DNA of 64,000 bases, from contig NC_092647.1 of NCBI RefSeq assembly GCF_039555335.1, positions 15,982,094 through 16,046,093 of the forward strand, in the 5' to 3' direction. The stretch is from Amphiura filiformis. Its lineage: Eukaryota > Echinodermata > Ophiuroidea > Amphilepidida > Amphiuridae. The notes below the pieces were generated by a model. That model was not told the origin of the DNA and did no database searches. It saw nothing but the letters and a program-made list of their open reading frames with translations. Below, one piece after another: positions 48,801-61,700 of the stretch. The stretch's first letter is position 1; each line of letters begins with the position of its first letter. A program made the translations under genes and the position numbers.

Positions 48801-51800
48801 GGAGCAATGAGCTGGGATTATCCTTTCAGTTGGGTGAACGATTATAAAGCGAGCGCTAGAGAACAATTGTGTGTGTCTTTGTTTACGAAATGAGACAATA
48901 CGTGCTTATTGTTAACCAGCGTTCTTGAAAATGAGAAACATGGTGGTTTGCAGACTTAACACGGTTTGGAAATAATTTCTTCATATTTTTTGGTGTTATC
49001 TGTCGTTTACATATCCTTCCTAAAACACCAAAGTACGCATATTTCCAAACATCTAAATTAGCTAAAAATTTAGGACATGTTACAAAACTATATTGTCTAG
49101 AATTTTAGAAGAGTAGGCCTACTTTTAATATTGGCCGGTTATTTTTCACACAGCGACGTTAACTAGGCAATGTACTATTACCTATAACATTAACTAAAAC
49201 ACCAAAGTACGCATATTTCCAAACATCTAAATTAGCTAAAAATTTAGGACATGTTACAAAACTATATTTTCTAGAACTTTAGAAGAGTACTTTTAATATT
49301 GGCCGGTTATTTTTCACACAGCGACGTTAACTAGGCATATCCCCATACTTTTAACGTAGGCTATTTGTAGAGGTCACGCGTCAATGGGAAAGAGCACTGT
49401 GTATTGTGTATAGGAAAACGGACAGTAAGTAACTGCAGTATGTAAGAGCAAATAGAAATTTGTAAATATATGAAATTAAATTGCTACTCACTATGCTACA
49501 TTACGCCTGGAAACACTGGACTTCTACACATGATGCAGTCATGTCTACAGTAGAATTCATCTCGACCTTTGCAGGACTTAACCCCATTAAAAGCTATTAA
49601 ACCAAGATAACACTCATTGAAACAGCTCAACTGATTAAATCGGATCTTCTCTGGTTGTGCACAAGTGACTGTTTTCATGTGCGATATCGCAATAAAGCTG
49701 CTATTCATAGCTTCAGTTGGGTAACCGATTATAAAGGAAACGAAAGGAAACAATGTTATGTGTGGCTTTGTTCACGAAATCAGACAATGTCGTGCTTTTT
49801 GTAAACCAGCATTCTTGAAAATGAGCAACATAATGATTTTTGACTTAACACGGTTTAGAAATAATTTCTTCATATTTTTGGTGTTATCTGTCGTTTACAT
49901 ATCCTTCCTAAAACACCAAAGTACGAGTATTTCCAAACATCTAAATTTGCTAAAAATTTAGGACATGTTACAAAACTATATTGTCTAGAATTTTAGAAGA
50001 GTACTTTTAATATTGGCCGGTTATTTTTCACACAGCGACGTTAACTAGGCAATGTACTATTACCTATAACATTAACTAAAACACCAAAGTACGAATATTT
50101 CCAAACATCTAAATTAGCTAAAAATTTAGGACATGTTAAAAACTATATTTTCTAGAACTTTAGAAGAGTACTTTTAATATTGGCCGGTTATTTTTCACAC
50201 AGCGACGTTAACTAGTCATATCCCTATACTGTTAACGTAGGGCTATTTGTAAAGGTCACGCGTCAATGGGAAAGAGCACTGTGTATTGTGTATAGGAAAA
50301 CGGACAGTAACTGCAGTATGAGGCATCTGACTGATGGTGATGTAATATGTAATGATGATGGGGGACAACCTTTTGGTACCTGGACCCATGCGTGCGACAG
50401 CTAAACCGTAGTCTCTTTTTCTTGCCATTTTTCATGCGATTCCTAACAAGTATCAGGACATGGAAATAAAGCATTAGTGAGACAGTTTTCTTTAAATGCC
50501 ATATTTTGTTTTCACTTTTGTAAAATTTATTTTTGAAAAAATGTCCTCTTTTTGCTTGTTTGTCTGTTTGAATGAAGGTGTGCATTCAAAGTAGAAAATG
50601 ATTCACTTAAACACTAACTTTAAAACAATACAGAATATAACAAATACACAATTTGAAATTTTATTGGTTCCTATAGTTACACAATCAAATGATTTAATTC
50701 ACTTATTATTAGCTGGTGTATCAAGCCCAATTTGGACTGGTCTAAATGACCTGACTCTTCAAAGCTCCTTTGATTGGACGGATGGCAGTGAAGTAGACTT
50801 TACATGGTGGAATACTGGTGAACCAAATAACTATGGCGACAAAGGTGAAGATTGTGTGGAAATGTATGGTAATGTAAGTAAACATAACTACACATTTTTA
50901 TAACTTTTTAAATATTAAAGCCATATTGTAACATTTGCACTCAATATTTGTAAAACATTCTGACGGTTGTAATGTACTTTAATAAACCAACATAACCAAC
51001 ATATCCAGTGGCGTAGCTGGGATTTTTCCAGGGGGGGGGGGGGCAAGCCTGTATGGGGCGGGGGCCCAAATCCACCAAACAAAAATCTTGCCGCCCCTTC
51101 CTCAACAGCCCGAAAAGGTTGACCCAATTTTTTTTCCGGTGGTTTGAAAAAGTGAAGACCAAATGATTATAGGCGCTAGCGCCCTAAAAGCAACACATTT
51201 TGATATATATAGTACCATTTTTCCCCTCCTCTCCCTCTCTCCTCCCTTTTTTTTTCTCTCTCTCTCTCTCTCTCTCTCCTTTTTCCTTTTTTTCCTTGCG
51301 CTAGGGGCGGGGGCCCAAATACCGCTAGGGGCGGAGGCCCAAACAGGCAATTTTGCCAGGGGGCAATTGCCCCCGCCCCCCGACAGCTACGCCACTGAAC
51401 ATATCCTGCAAAAAGCAAGCATTTAGGTGCTGTATTTGTGACACAATCCAACATTTAAAATAAAACGTTATTCCCACAATCTAAATATTAGTCGCATGCA
51501 TATGTGTTGTTCAAAACACAGTATGTACATTTTCCTTGTTTTACCTTATTTGTTCGATGGAAGCTCTATAGTCCGACGGTTCTTTATTCCGACGGTTCTT
51601 TAGTCCGAAGGTTCTTTAATCCGACGGTTCTTTATTCCGATGGTTCTTTATTTCGAAGGTTCTATTAAAACGGTTCTTTAGCCCGAATATGAAAATAGGC
51701 TCTATAGTCCGAATTTAAAAAAGGGTTCTATAATCCGAATATGGAAACAGGCTCTATAGTCCGAATTTAAAAAAAAGGTTCTATAGTCCGAAATTGCAAA

Positions 51801-54800
51801 AGGGTTCTATAGTCCGAAACGGATACCGTGTTCTTTAGTCCGAATTGGTAAACAGGTTCTATAGTCCGAATTTTATTTTAATCATTTGTTTCAGTGTCAA
51901 ATCATCAATTGTTAAATACAAATCCGCTAAAGTTCAACATGGTTGCTTTTTCTGGATATTTTACGTAGCATACATTGACGTTTATCTTCATTCTGGTGGT
52001 ATTTTCTTTTGTTCATTCTATTATAATATTATATACTGTAAGATACTAAATAACCTACGATGTATTCGATGCATGTAAATGCTGCGGCATTAATGTAGTC
52101 ATTTAAACAAATTAGTTTACAGAATAGTCAAAGTATGGTTTTATCTTGCGATTGGGGGGGGGGGGTGTAAAATATCCTGGCTGGCTTTTATAGCTCTTTC
52201 TTAAAATCCCTTTCTCATTTTTGTTTGTTCTATATTCAAATTTCTTTCGGTCTATCTTTATTACATTCTTTCTTTCTTCTTCTTGTTCTTTATGTAATGT
52301 TCATTATTTTGTTCATTATCTTTGTATTCATTGTTCTTTCATTTGGACTTCCTTTTAGTCTTTATTCAGTTGTTTCATTTGTTCTTTCGTTTATTTTCTT
52401 TCATTGTGTCTTTCCTTCTTTTTTCTGTTTTTTTTGTGTGTGTTTTTTTCGTACTTTTTCAGGTTTCTTTATATTTTCGTTCCATTCATTATTTTTCTTT
52501 TCGTTTCTGATGGTGTAAAAATATGTCAACATTTGATCGTATTTTTAGGATCTTTGTTTACAGTAAGTTAAGTACAGTAAGTACTCAGGATTTGATTTTG
52601 ATGACGGGGGGGGGGGGCTAAAAGTAGCGTTATCCCGCTTACCATAAACTCTGCTATTATCTAGCTAGATGCAGTAAATGTTAATGTTATGAACAATTCG
52701 GACTATAGAGCCTTTTTACTGATTCGGACTAAAGAAAACGGTATCCGTTTCGGACTATAGAACCCTTTTGCAATTTCGGACTATAGAACCCTTTTTTAAA
52801 TTCGGACTATAGAGCATATTTTCATATTCGGACTAGAGAACCGTTTTTAAAATTCGGATTAATGAACCTCTTTTAATATTCGGATTAGGGAACTTTTTTA
52901 AAATTCGGACTATAGAACCTTCGAAATAAAGAACCGTCGGAATAAAGAACCTCTTTTTAATTTGTTTTCGGACTAGAGAACCTCTTTTAAAATTCGGACT
53001 AGCGAATGCTATGAACATATGTTCGGACTAGCGAACCTTCGGACTAAAGAACCTTCGGATTATAGAGCAGTCCTGATTTGTTCAGCTCAAAGATAAGAGG
53101 GATATATCTAAAACTAACATTTTGTGGAAGAAGAATGCAAATTTAATTCTTTGTGGTCCCTGGGGAGGAACAGGAAATCAAACTTTCAGGGTTTTCATGG
53201 ATATAGCCGTATTTGAGTGATTTACTACAAAATTAGCACAATTACCATGATTAATCCAAATTTGTCAACATTTTAGTATAGAATCAGCATAATTTCCTGT
53301 GATTTTGCAGATTTTAGCCAAATTTAACATACATGACATAATCAGGCCCTTGCAACTTCTATACCAGCAAACTGTGTAATTAGATGGCAATTACAAAGGG
53401 CTATTCTTACTTTTTGAAGCAGAAAAATGATACTGCCAAAAAAGAGGAGCCTATGTACATATTAGTAGTGATTACTGTAAAGACTAACGTTGAAAATGAT
53501 GTAATTTGACAACGGCGGACCTCATAAAAAATTAACTGCAGGAAAACAATACTGCAGTGTAATGTAGCTAGAACTGGTTCCCTTTGATCGCGATGTCCAG
53601 ATTGCGAGTATGGAGGGCTCTTGCCTCCAAGCGGCGGCGAGCGTGAAGCACTAGACCGAGCGGTGGAGTTGGAGTGTCATCATAGTACAGTACTGGTACA
53701 ATATAGACTAAGTAGAACAGCGTCGTAATATCATGACTTATGTTCAAAAGTATGACTTCACTTTCCTCAGATCGATTTGTCAAGTCTTCAGTCCATCGCA
53801 CTACGTGCTCTTTTATAGTCTGTAATGTAAATATCATGACCCCATGTTCTAAGGCTAGAGTACATGTGGCAATGTTTAGGTATACCATCAAATTAAAAAA
53901 AGTCCAATGTAAATGAATGTACAATACAATACAATAAACGGAATTTATATAGCGCCTTAGCATAAGAATGAACAAAGCGCTTTACAATGATCTTAAAAGT
54001 ACAACTTACACTACATCTTAGGCTACAGTAAAATGTACAACTTAATTAAAAATAAAAAATAAAAAACTTAGTTTGGAAACAAATAGGTTTTCAGATTAGA
54101 TTTAAAAGTATGAAAATGTATGACTTAATCTGCTAAGAGTAGCCATGTGCTTAAAATTCTTGTTCTGACAATAAACTCAACATGTTCAATGATCTTCAAT
54201 TATCTTTGTCGCAGGGAGCTTGGAATGACCAGGATTGCTCAGATCGTGTTCCATCTGTGTGTAAGATTATGAAGAAAGACCTACCACCAACTCAATTCCC
54301 AGTCACGCCATCTGGATGTAGTCTGGTAAGCTGTTTTTGTTTTATTGGGCAAAACAGGATAATATTGTTTTGATCTCAAACATTAATACTTATTTTTCTG
54401 AAATCAGGAGTATTACCATTATTGTGGGTGATGATAAAGCAATGTGGGTTGTAGCTATTATATCATTATTGTCTTGTTTCTGTAGGGCTAGATTCTATAC
54501 CAATATTCCTGTTAGTATGTTGAGGGTGATGATAAAGCAAAGTGGTCTGATGCTATTATATCATTATTGTCTTGTTTCTGTAGAGCTGGGTTCCATACCT
54601 ATATTCCTGTTACTATGTTGAGAGTGATGATAAAGAAATGTGGATTGATACTATTATATCATTATTGTTTATTTCTGTAGGGCTGGGTTCCATACCAATA
54701 TTCCTGTTACTATGTTGAGGGTGATGATAAAACTATGTGGGTTGATCCTATTATACCATTATTGTTTTGTTTCTGTAGGGCTGGATTGATGTTATTATAT

Positions 54801-57800
54801 CATCGTTTTGTTTCTGTATGCATGGTAGGGCTGGGTTCCATAATCATATTCGTGTAATCAGTGGCGTAGCCAATGGGGGCAGGGAGGCTGGTGCCCCCCG
54901 CTCGTATTGGCCGTCGGTTCATGTAAGGACGTCGGTAGACGGAAGGCGTTGGTGAAAAACAAATTGGGTTAACAATTTTTACCCAGGGTAACAGAAAAAA
55001 GGGGAGAATTGTAAAAAAATGATGAAAAAGTTTGAATGAAATTGAATTTTACATAAAATTGTTATGTTTTTATGATAATCCTTTATATCCTATAATCTTT
55101 TTTTTTTTTTTTTTTTGCTCTTCACTTTTTCAAACCATGCAAAAAAAAAAAATTTGGGGCCAACAAATCACAACTTCCGTCGGCAAACATTTTTTCCGTC
55201 GGTACATTTACAAGTTGTGCCCCCTCGGTTCCGAAATCCTGGCTACGCCACTCTTCGTGTTACTATGTTGAGAGTGACGATAAAGCAATGTCGCGTCGGT
55301 TGAAGCTATTATATCATTATCGTTTTGTCTCTGTAGGGCTGGGTTGCATACCAATATTCCTGTTACTATGTTGAGACTGATGATAAAGTAAAGTGGTCTG
55401 AGGCTATTGACAAGTGTGGCGTCAAAGGTGGAGACTTAATGTCCATTGCTGATAGGTAAGGCAAGATGTTGGTATGCTATTTTATTAGGCCTATATAATA
55501 TTGATTGTGAGATGGGGTTGGTGGAGCACACCGACCATGGCAATATGCTAAGGTTGGCATTCAGTAACATACCTCTTTTAAGGCCTAACAGTGGCCTGTT
55601 ACTGAAGAGTTAAAAGTCTATTAGATATAACTTCCAATGGCCTTGCCTCATGTACAGACACTACTGTAAATTGATGTATCTATAAGTAACTAGGACTAAC
55701 CGATGCTTGATTGATGGGAGCATGATCAAAACACTATCCCGGAGATTGTTGTTCTGATGGCAACTAAACATCAAATCGCCTATAAGAATATCCATGCAGA
55801 TCTGTAGGAAACAGCCAAAGAACTACACTGCAGCAAGAAACTAAAGAAACAACGGCTATCATGGCAAGGACATCTACTGAGAACTAAACATCAGATGGCC
55901 TGAAAGAATATCCATGCAGATCTCTAGGAAACAGCCAAAGAACCACACTGCAGCAAGAAAATAAAGAAACAACAGCTATCATGGCTAGGACATGAGAACT
56001 AAAGATCAGATGGCCTAAAAGAATATCCATGCAGATATATAGGAAACAACCAAGAACCACACTGCAGCAAGAAAATAAAAAACAACGGCTATCATGGCTA
56101 GGACATCTACTGAGACTGCCTGAAGACACATCAACCAGAAAAGCCATGGCCGGATATCTGCGCAAAATGAAAAAACCTAGAGGAAAGCACAAAAGTACTT
56201 GGAAATCATAAATTGATTGAGGGTGAACATGTGACTTCATGCAACAGTTCTTTTATCTCTGTCAACCCTTTCCAAGCTGCCTACTAAAATCACAGTACAT
56301 CTGTACTGCTTTTGATGCGGCCTGATCTGGCGCTTGTATCTATCTGCAATATATCATGATTTCAATCGGTGGCTACAGCTGCTTTCCACTGTCAACCCCA
56401 ACCCATGGGAGCTGTGGATGCACCTAATATTGACATCTCAGCTGACATAATGTAGCCCCTAGATCCCACCTGTAAAATGCTTGGCAGCGGTAATAATATC
56501 CAATTTACCAGTGGTATTAGTGGTATTTGCTTCAAAAACTTGATGACCTCTAATCTGAAGTATCTAATCAGTGTTACTTGAGTCATCTTAGCTTTCACTA
56601 GAAATTACAGTCCAGTGAACTTGCAAGGACCCACACAAGGCCTAACTTGTGATTGTCCTCATTACATTTAGGAGATGGTGTGACAAAGAGCACAAATTAT
56701 TTCTTCTTTCTAAATTTCAGATTTGAGCAATCAGTGCTTGCCAGTCAATTAGGTTTACAGGATGGTCAAATGTTCTGGATTGGATTCAGTGATTTGGCTA
56801 GTCCTGGAGAATATACTTGGAGTGATGGTAGTCCTGTGACATACACACACTGGGACCAAGGAATGCCAGGTAAACTATCAGGCCTGTAGGTAGAAGGGAA
56901 GGATAGTATGATGGTAGTCCTGTGACATACACACACTGGGACCAAGGAATGCCAGGTAAACTCACAGGCATGTAGCAAGAAGGGCAGGGTAGTATGATGG
57001 TAGCCCTGTGGCATATACACACTGGGACCAAGGAATGCCAGGTAAACTATCAGGCCTGTAGCTAGAAGGGAAGGGTAGTATGATGGCAGCCCTGTAATTT
57101 TGTCATATGATTTTCAGATAACAGCAATGGTGACTGTGTGGCAGCTACTTCTGGTGTTGTTGCTGGTATGTGGCAAGATAAAGCATGTTATGATGAATTG
57201 AACTATGTCTGTGAGAAAGGAAGAATTGGCTTCACAGCTCCCCCAGTGACACAGCCTCCACCACCAACACAACCCAGCAATCAAGGTTGTGCAACAGGAT
57301 GGATTGGATATGGGAATAACTGCTTTAGGGTAAGCTTTTGGTGTCCGCCATAGCAAACCTTCAACACAATGGTCTGTATCCAAGATTTTGACTGATATTG
57401 TGTTTGGGTGCAGTAGCCGTGCCATGGGGGGTGCCCATAAACTAAGCTTCCACCAAAAGTGCAAGAAAATCAATACCAAATGTGTCATATTTGTAATGTG
57501 TACACTTGTCCCAACTTAAACTTATATGGAATCAGGCAGATTTGTAGGTCAACAGAGCAATTTCAACATAATGTATTATTCAGACCTTGAGTCCACCATA
57601 GATTATGTGGTTACACAATCAAACTAGCCAGTGGCTTTCACTTTACCTTGTTATTTCGGCTTAAAGTGGATAGAAACCCTTTTCTGAGTAAAGAATAACA
57701 ACATTTTGACAAGATTGTTGCATGTGACAGATACAACTGTCTTTCAAAACTATTTCATTTTCTGCTGTTTACAAGAACATCCAGCAAGGACTGACAGATA

Positions 57801-58652
57801 CATATTTCTTGTTCTCATTGGAAAAAAAAACATGAAATGCAGATACCTTAATTATTTAATATTTCTTTATTTAATTGATTTTAAGGCAAATATGATAATT
57901 TCAAATTTTGTTTTCATCAACTGTTATTTTCATGATTTGAATATTTGTAGCTTTTAATAAAACACCAAAATGCTTCTCCTGTAAAACGACAAAATGCACT
58001 GACATGACAATCAGAGTCTTAGCTAGGATTTGACAAATGCCTGTTAATTTCACCAAAACTACCTGTCCAAACATTCACCCTGAAAACATAAACCAGACCT
58101 CTGTCCCTTCTGAGGATTGAACTCAAATAGCTATTGCTATAGTCTTGATTTATTTATCTGGTCTTGTTTGGAGTTCACAGAACTTATTCAAACATTATTT
58201 TTTAGAATTTTGCATATGTCACAGGCATTAATTTTGCACGTCCCAGGAGCAAACTTTCTGTCTAAAATGATGGGTGAATGGAATGTTAGCTAACACCGTG
58301 ATGACAATACAGTTTCAAAACTTTAAAAATTAATATCCAACATAATTCGTGCACATTTTAAATAGAGAAGTCTTAGAAAAGTTTTTTTGATTTTTTCAAC
58401 CATGATAATTAACATTTTGTTTCTTTTAAACTTCCCAGGTTGATGAAGTGCCAAATTCGGAAACCTTGTTCTGGGTAGATGCTCAACAGCACTGTCGTAA
58501 CATGGGAGCAGAACTGGCCAGTTTCCATAGCGGAGATGAAGAAGACTATGTAAAATCACAAGCTAATGTTATGTAAGTAGTTCATTTTCAGTCTTAAAAC
58601 TATTTGAAGATCAGTACCATTGACTGAATGTTCTTAGTCATGTTACCATTGC

Positions 58653-58691
<39 letters not shown>

Positions 58692-58692
58692 G

Positions 58693-58731
<39 letters not shown>

Positions 58732-61700
58732 GTATTTAAATGTGTAAGCTATAAAATTGTGTAAGATTCAGTTAATGAAATTGTTTATCTGCTTCCAGTA
58801 CCCCAGGTGCAGGATTCTGGTTTGGGCTACATGATCAAAGTACCGAAGGTGGTGAGTAGTTTTTAAAATCGCAGTTGTCAAATAGGAGTCATATATAGTT
58901 GTTGTTCTTGTTGTTTTGTTGCTTTTGGCGTAGCTATTTTGTGCACGGAAGTTATTAATTGTTGAGCCCAAAAACTTTTTGCCAGAGCCCTCAAGCGTGT
59001 AGGTGCATTAGGGTTATTAAGCAGTGGACACCCCAGTTGTCATATCATCTGTGGTCATAAACTAATTCAGGCTTTCTAAATAGAGCTTTTGCTGATTCAA
59101 TTGGATATAGGGTACACTTGTTTTGGTGTTCTAAAAGCACTCAAACATCCACTTTCAAGTGGTAAAGGTCCACTTTGTATGATGCAATTTTGTATAAATG
59201 AAGGCATTAAGTTTGCAGTAGCTTGTCACAATTGTTGTAAATTGAATTAAAAAGAAAAGTGATTTTGCCAAAAACTGGGCGGGTGAAACTTTAAGAGTAT
59301 TGAAAAAAAATTGATTATGTGTACACTTTCAAACTTGAGTGCCATTTGCATGCACAATTTTAATTTTTCTTTTAATTTGAATAAGATGACCTGACCTTAT
59401 TGTGTGTCATTCAAATAATTTCCACTTCAGGTTTTGAGTGGACCGATGGTTCACCAGTGGATCACACTAATTGGGGCCCAGGTGAACCCAATGATGTAGG
59501 GAGTGGAGAGGATTGTGTGGAGATGTTTTTTGGTGATCGAGGCTGGAATGATATGGATTGTAATTACTATAGAAGCTGGGTCTGCAAAATAGCAAAAGGT
59601 AAACAGAGAATGCAGTTACTTAAAGCCATATTCTAACATTTGCTGAGGAAGACGCCCTCACTGCATTTTTAAAATTCCTTTTTACACGATTAAATTGTAC
59701 TTTATTAAACCAATATACCCTGCAAAAATCAAGACTCTAGGTGCTGTAGTTTTGTCAAAATCCGTGATTTTGAATAAAACGCCGGAACCGGCGCTTTATT
59801 ATTACGATGGAATTATTAGTCGAACGCATACACGATGTTCATAACACACAGTACGTACACGGCGCGCGGTACGGTGATACACACAAAAAGGGTCGTACCA
59901 CCACAGCATGTGCGCTGGTAGTAAATTCCAATTTTCTTTGCTTTGTCGTAGCTGTTCGGCTCAAAAATAAAAGAGGATATATCTGACAGTAAAAGCTAAC
60001 ATTTTATAGCAAAGAAATGCTGATCTATTTTGTTTGAAAATATTATAATATGGCTTTAATGTGTATACCGTACTGTGCCTAATATACGCCCGAGGCATGA
60101 AACTTTTCATTAGGAGGTGTTTATCATTTATGAATTTCATTGAAAAAAGGTTAAAAATCACGCGAAAACCACGAAGTGCAACTCACTTCTGGTTCGATTC
60201 CAGAGTCAAACACAAGATGGCGGCGGTCACTCAAATAGCGTAAATTATTCATAAATATATACCACAAAAGTACATCTATAAGTACGTTGTTATGCAAGAA
60301 TTTGATTTACTTAGTGAAATTCTACTATAATTTGGCAATGAACTGGATGGAAATTTAAGGGATTGGATATCAACCGGGATATCAACATTTGGCCAATATT
60401 TTATTAGGGGCTTGGAAGCACATCAGACACACCAAATTGCATACTGAATACGAGGAATGTCCTGATGATATCAAGTAATTTTGATTTTTTTAAAATTAGT
60501 GATATATCACAATTTCTCTGGCAAATTATTAAAAATTCACAATTGTTATATTTTTGATATTTAACAGTCCTCAAAGTAAAATTTATAAATCTATTGATAT
60601 GTACTTACAGTGTATATAGCTGGGAAGAACAGCCATCCATCATTTGAAAATTTCGTATTGAAAATATACATTTTTTTCCTCAAAAGACCTGTATTTTTTT
60701 AGGTCTTTTAGGGGGAAAATATATGTTATAGTATATTGACTATATTATTATGTAAAAGTATAATATATAACCAAGGACCTTACCTTGCATACCCGAAGCT
60801 GAGCTCCAAACCTTTGAGCCACTTGACATTATACTATCCAACAGAGGCCGGACTTAACACTGGTGAACATGAAATGACTATCATCAGGCACTGAACATGG
60901 TCTTCTTTGCAATACACTGGTATAGCAGGATCTGTGGACGTCCTAGGTTGAAGGGTGTCCTGGGTTGTGATGTCATTTTTCCGGGGTACTGGTACATACT
61001 TATTTGGAGATCTTTACAAAAGCACCCTGACACACAAAATGCACTTTGAAACTGTTTGTTATCTTAAAAGGGCATTTCGTAATCCACAGCATCATCCCCT
61101 CACTTTTCTCAAAAAAGTTTTTATACCACTGGAAACCTCTGGCTACATAACGTTTATGTACAAAAAAAGTTCTTGCAAATTAATTCGCTTAGCAAAATTA
61201 TCGTGAAATTTGAATTACGTTCTGATACACCAGAATGAAATTACTTACAACACATTGTCTTTAGAGCATAATCATGCATAACTCGCAAACGCAAAATCGG
61301 AATCGGCCATAGAGGATGCTAGGATCACGAAATACTCCTGTAAATCTGGCAGCTTTTCACCTTTTTGTATTTTTTCAATAGGTGTTGTACCCTACACCAC
61401 TCCGGCTCCACCTACTCCTTCTCCTTGTAAGTATACAATACAATTATTACACTCTTAGCTGGGAGGTAAAATTGGCTGTTAGTAAGTATACATTACAATT
61501 ATTACACTCTTAGCTGGGAGGTGAAACAGGTTGTTAGTAAGTATACAATACAATTATTACACTCTTAGCTGGGAGGTGAAATTGGCTGTTAGTAAGTATA
61601 CAATACAATTATTACACTCTTAGCTGGGAGGTGAAACAGGTTGTTAGTAAGTATACAGTACAATTATTACACTCTTAGCTGGGAGGTGAAACAGGTTGTT

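Larger units (their letters stand above)
50915..53135. mobile_element. TTAAAGCCATATT-family MITE split by two nested insertions
   Basis: The left end TTAAAGCCATATTGTAACAT is at 50915. Matching interior blocks of the copy at 59620-60059 continue at 51406-51520 (CTGCAAAAA...AGGTGCTGTA) and at 53085-53130 (GCTCAAAGATAAGAGGGATA). Between them lie the hAT-like MITE 51006-51397 and the foldback element 51563-53068. The right terminus is worn away. Confidence 0.7.

Noticed and set aside
52225-52518. 97-residue Phe-rich frame that looks like a membrane protein
   Set aside because: T-rich low-complexity centre of the foldback element; not a convincing gene.
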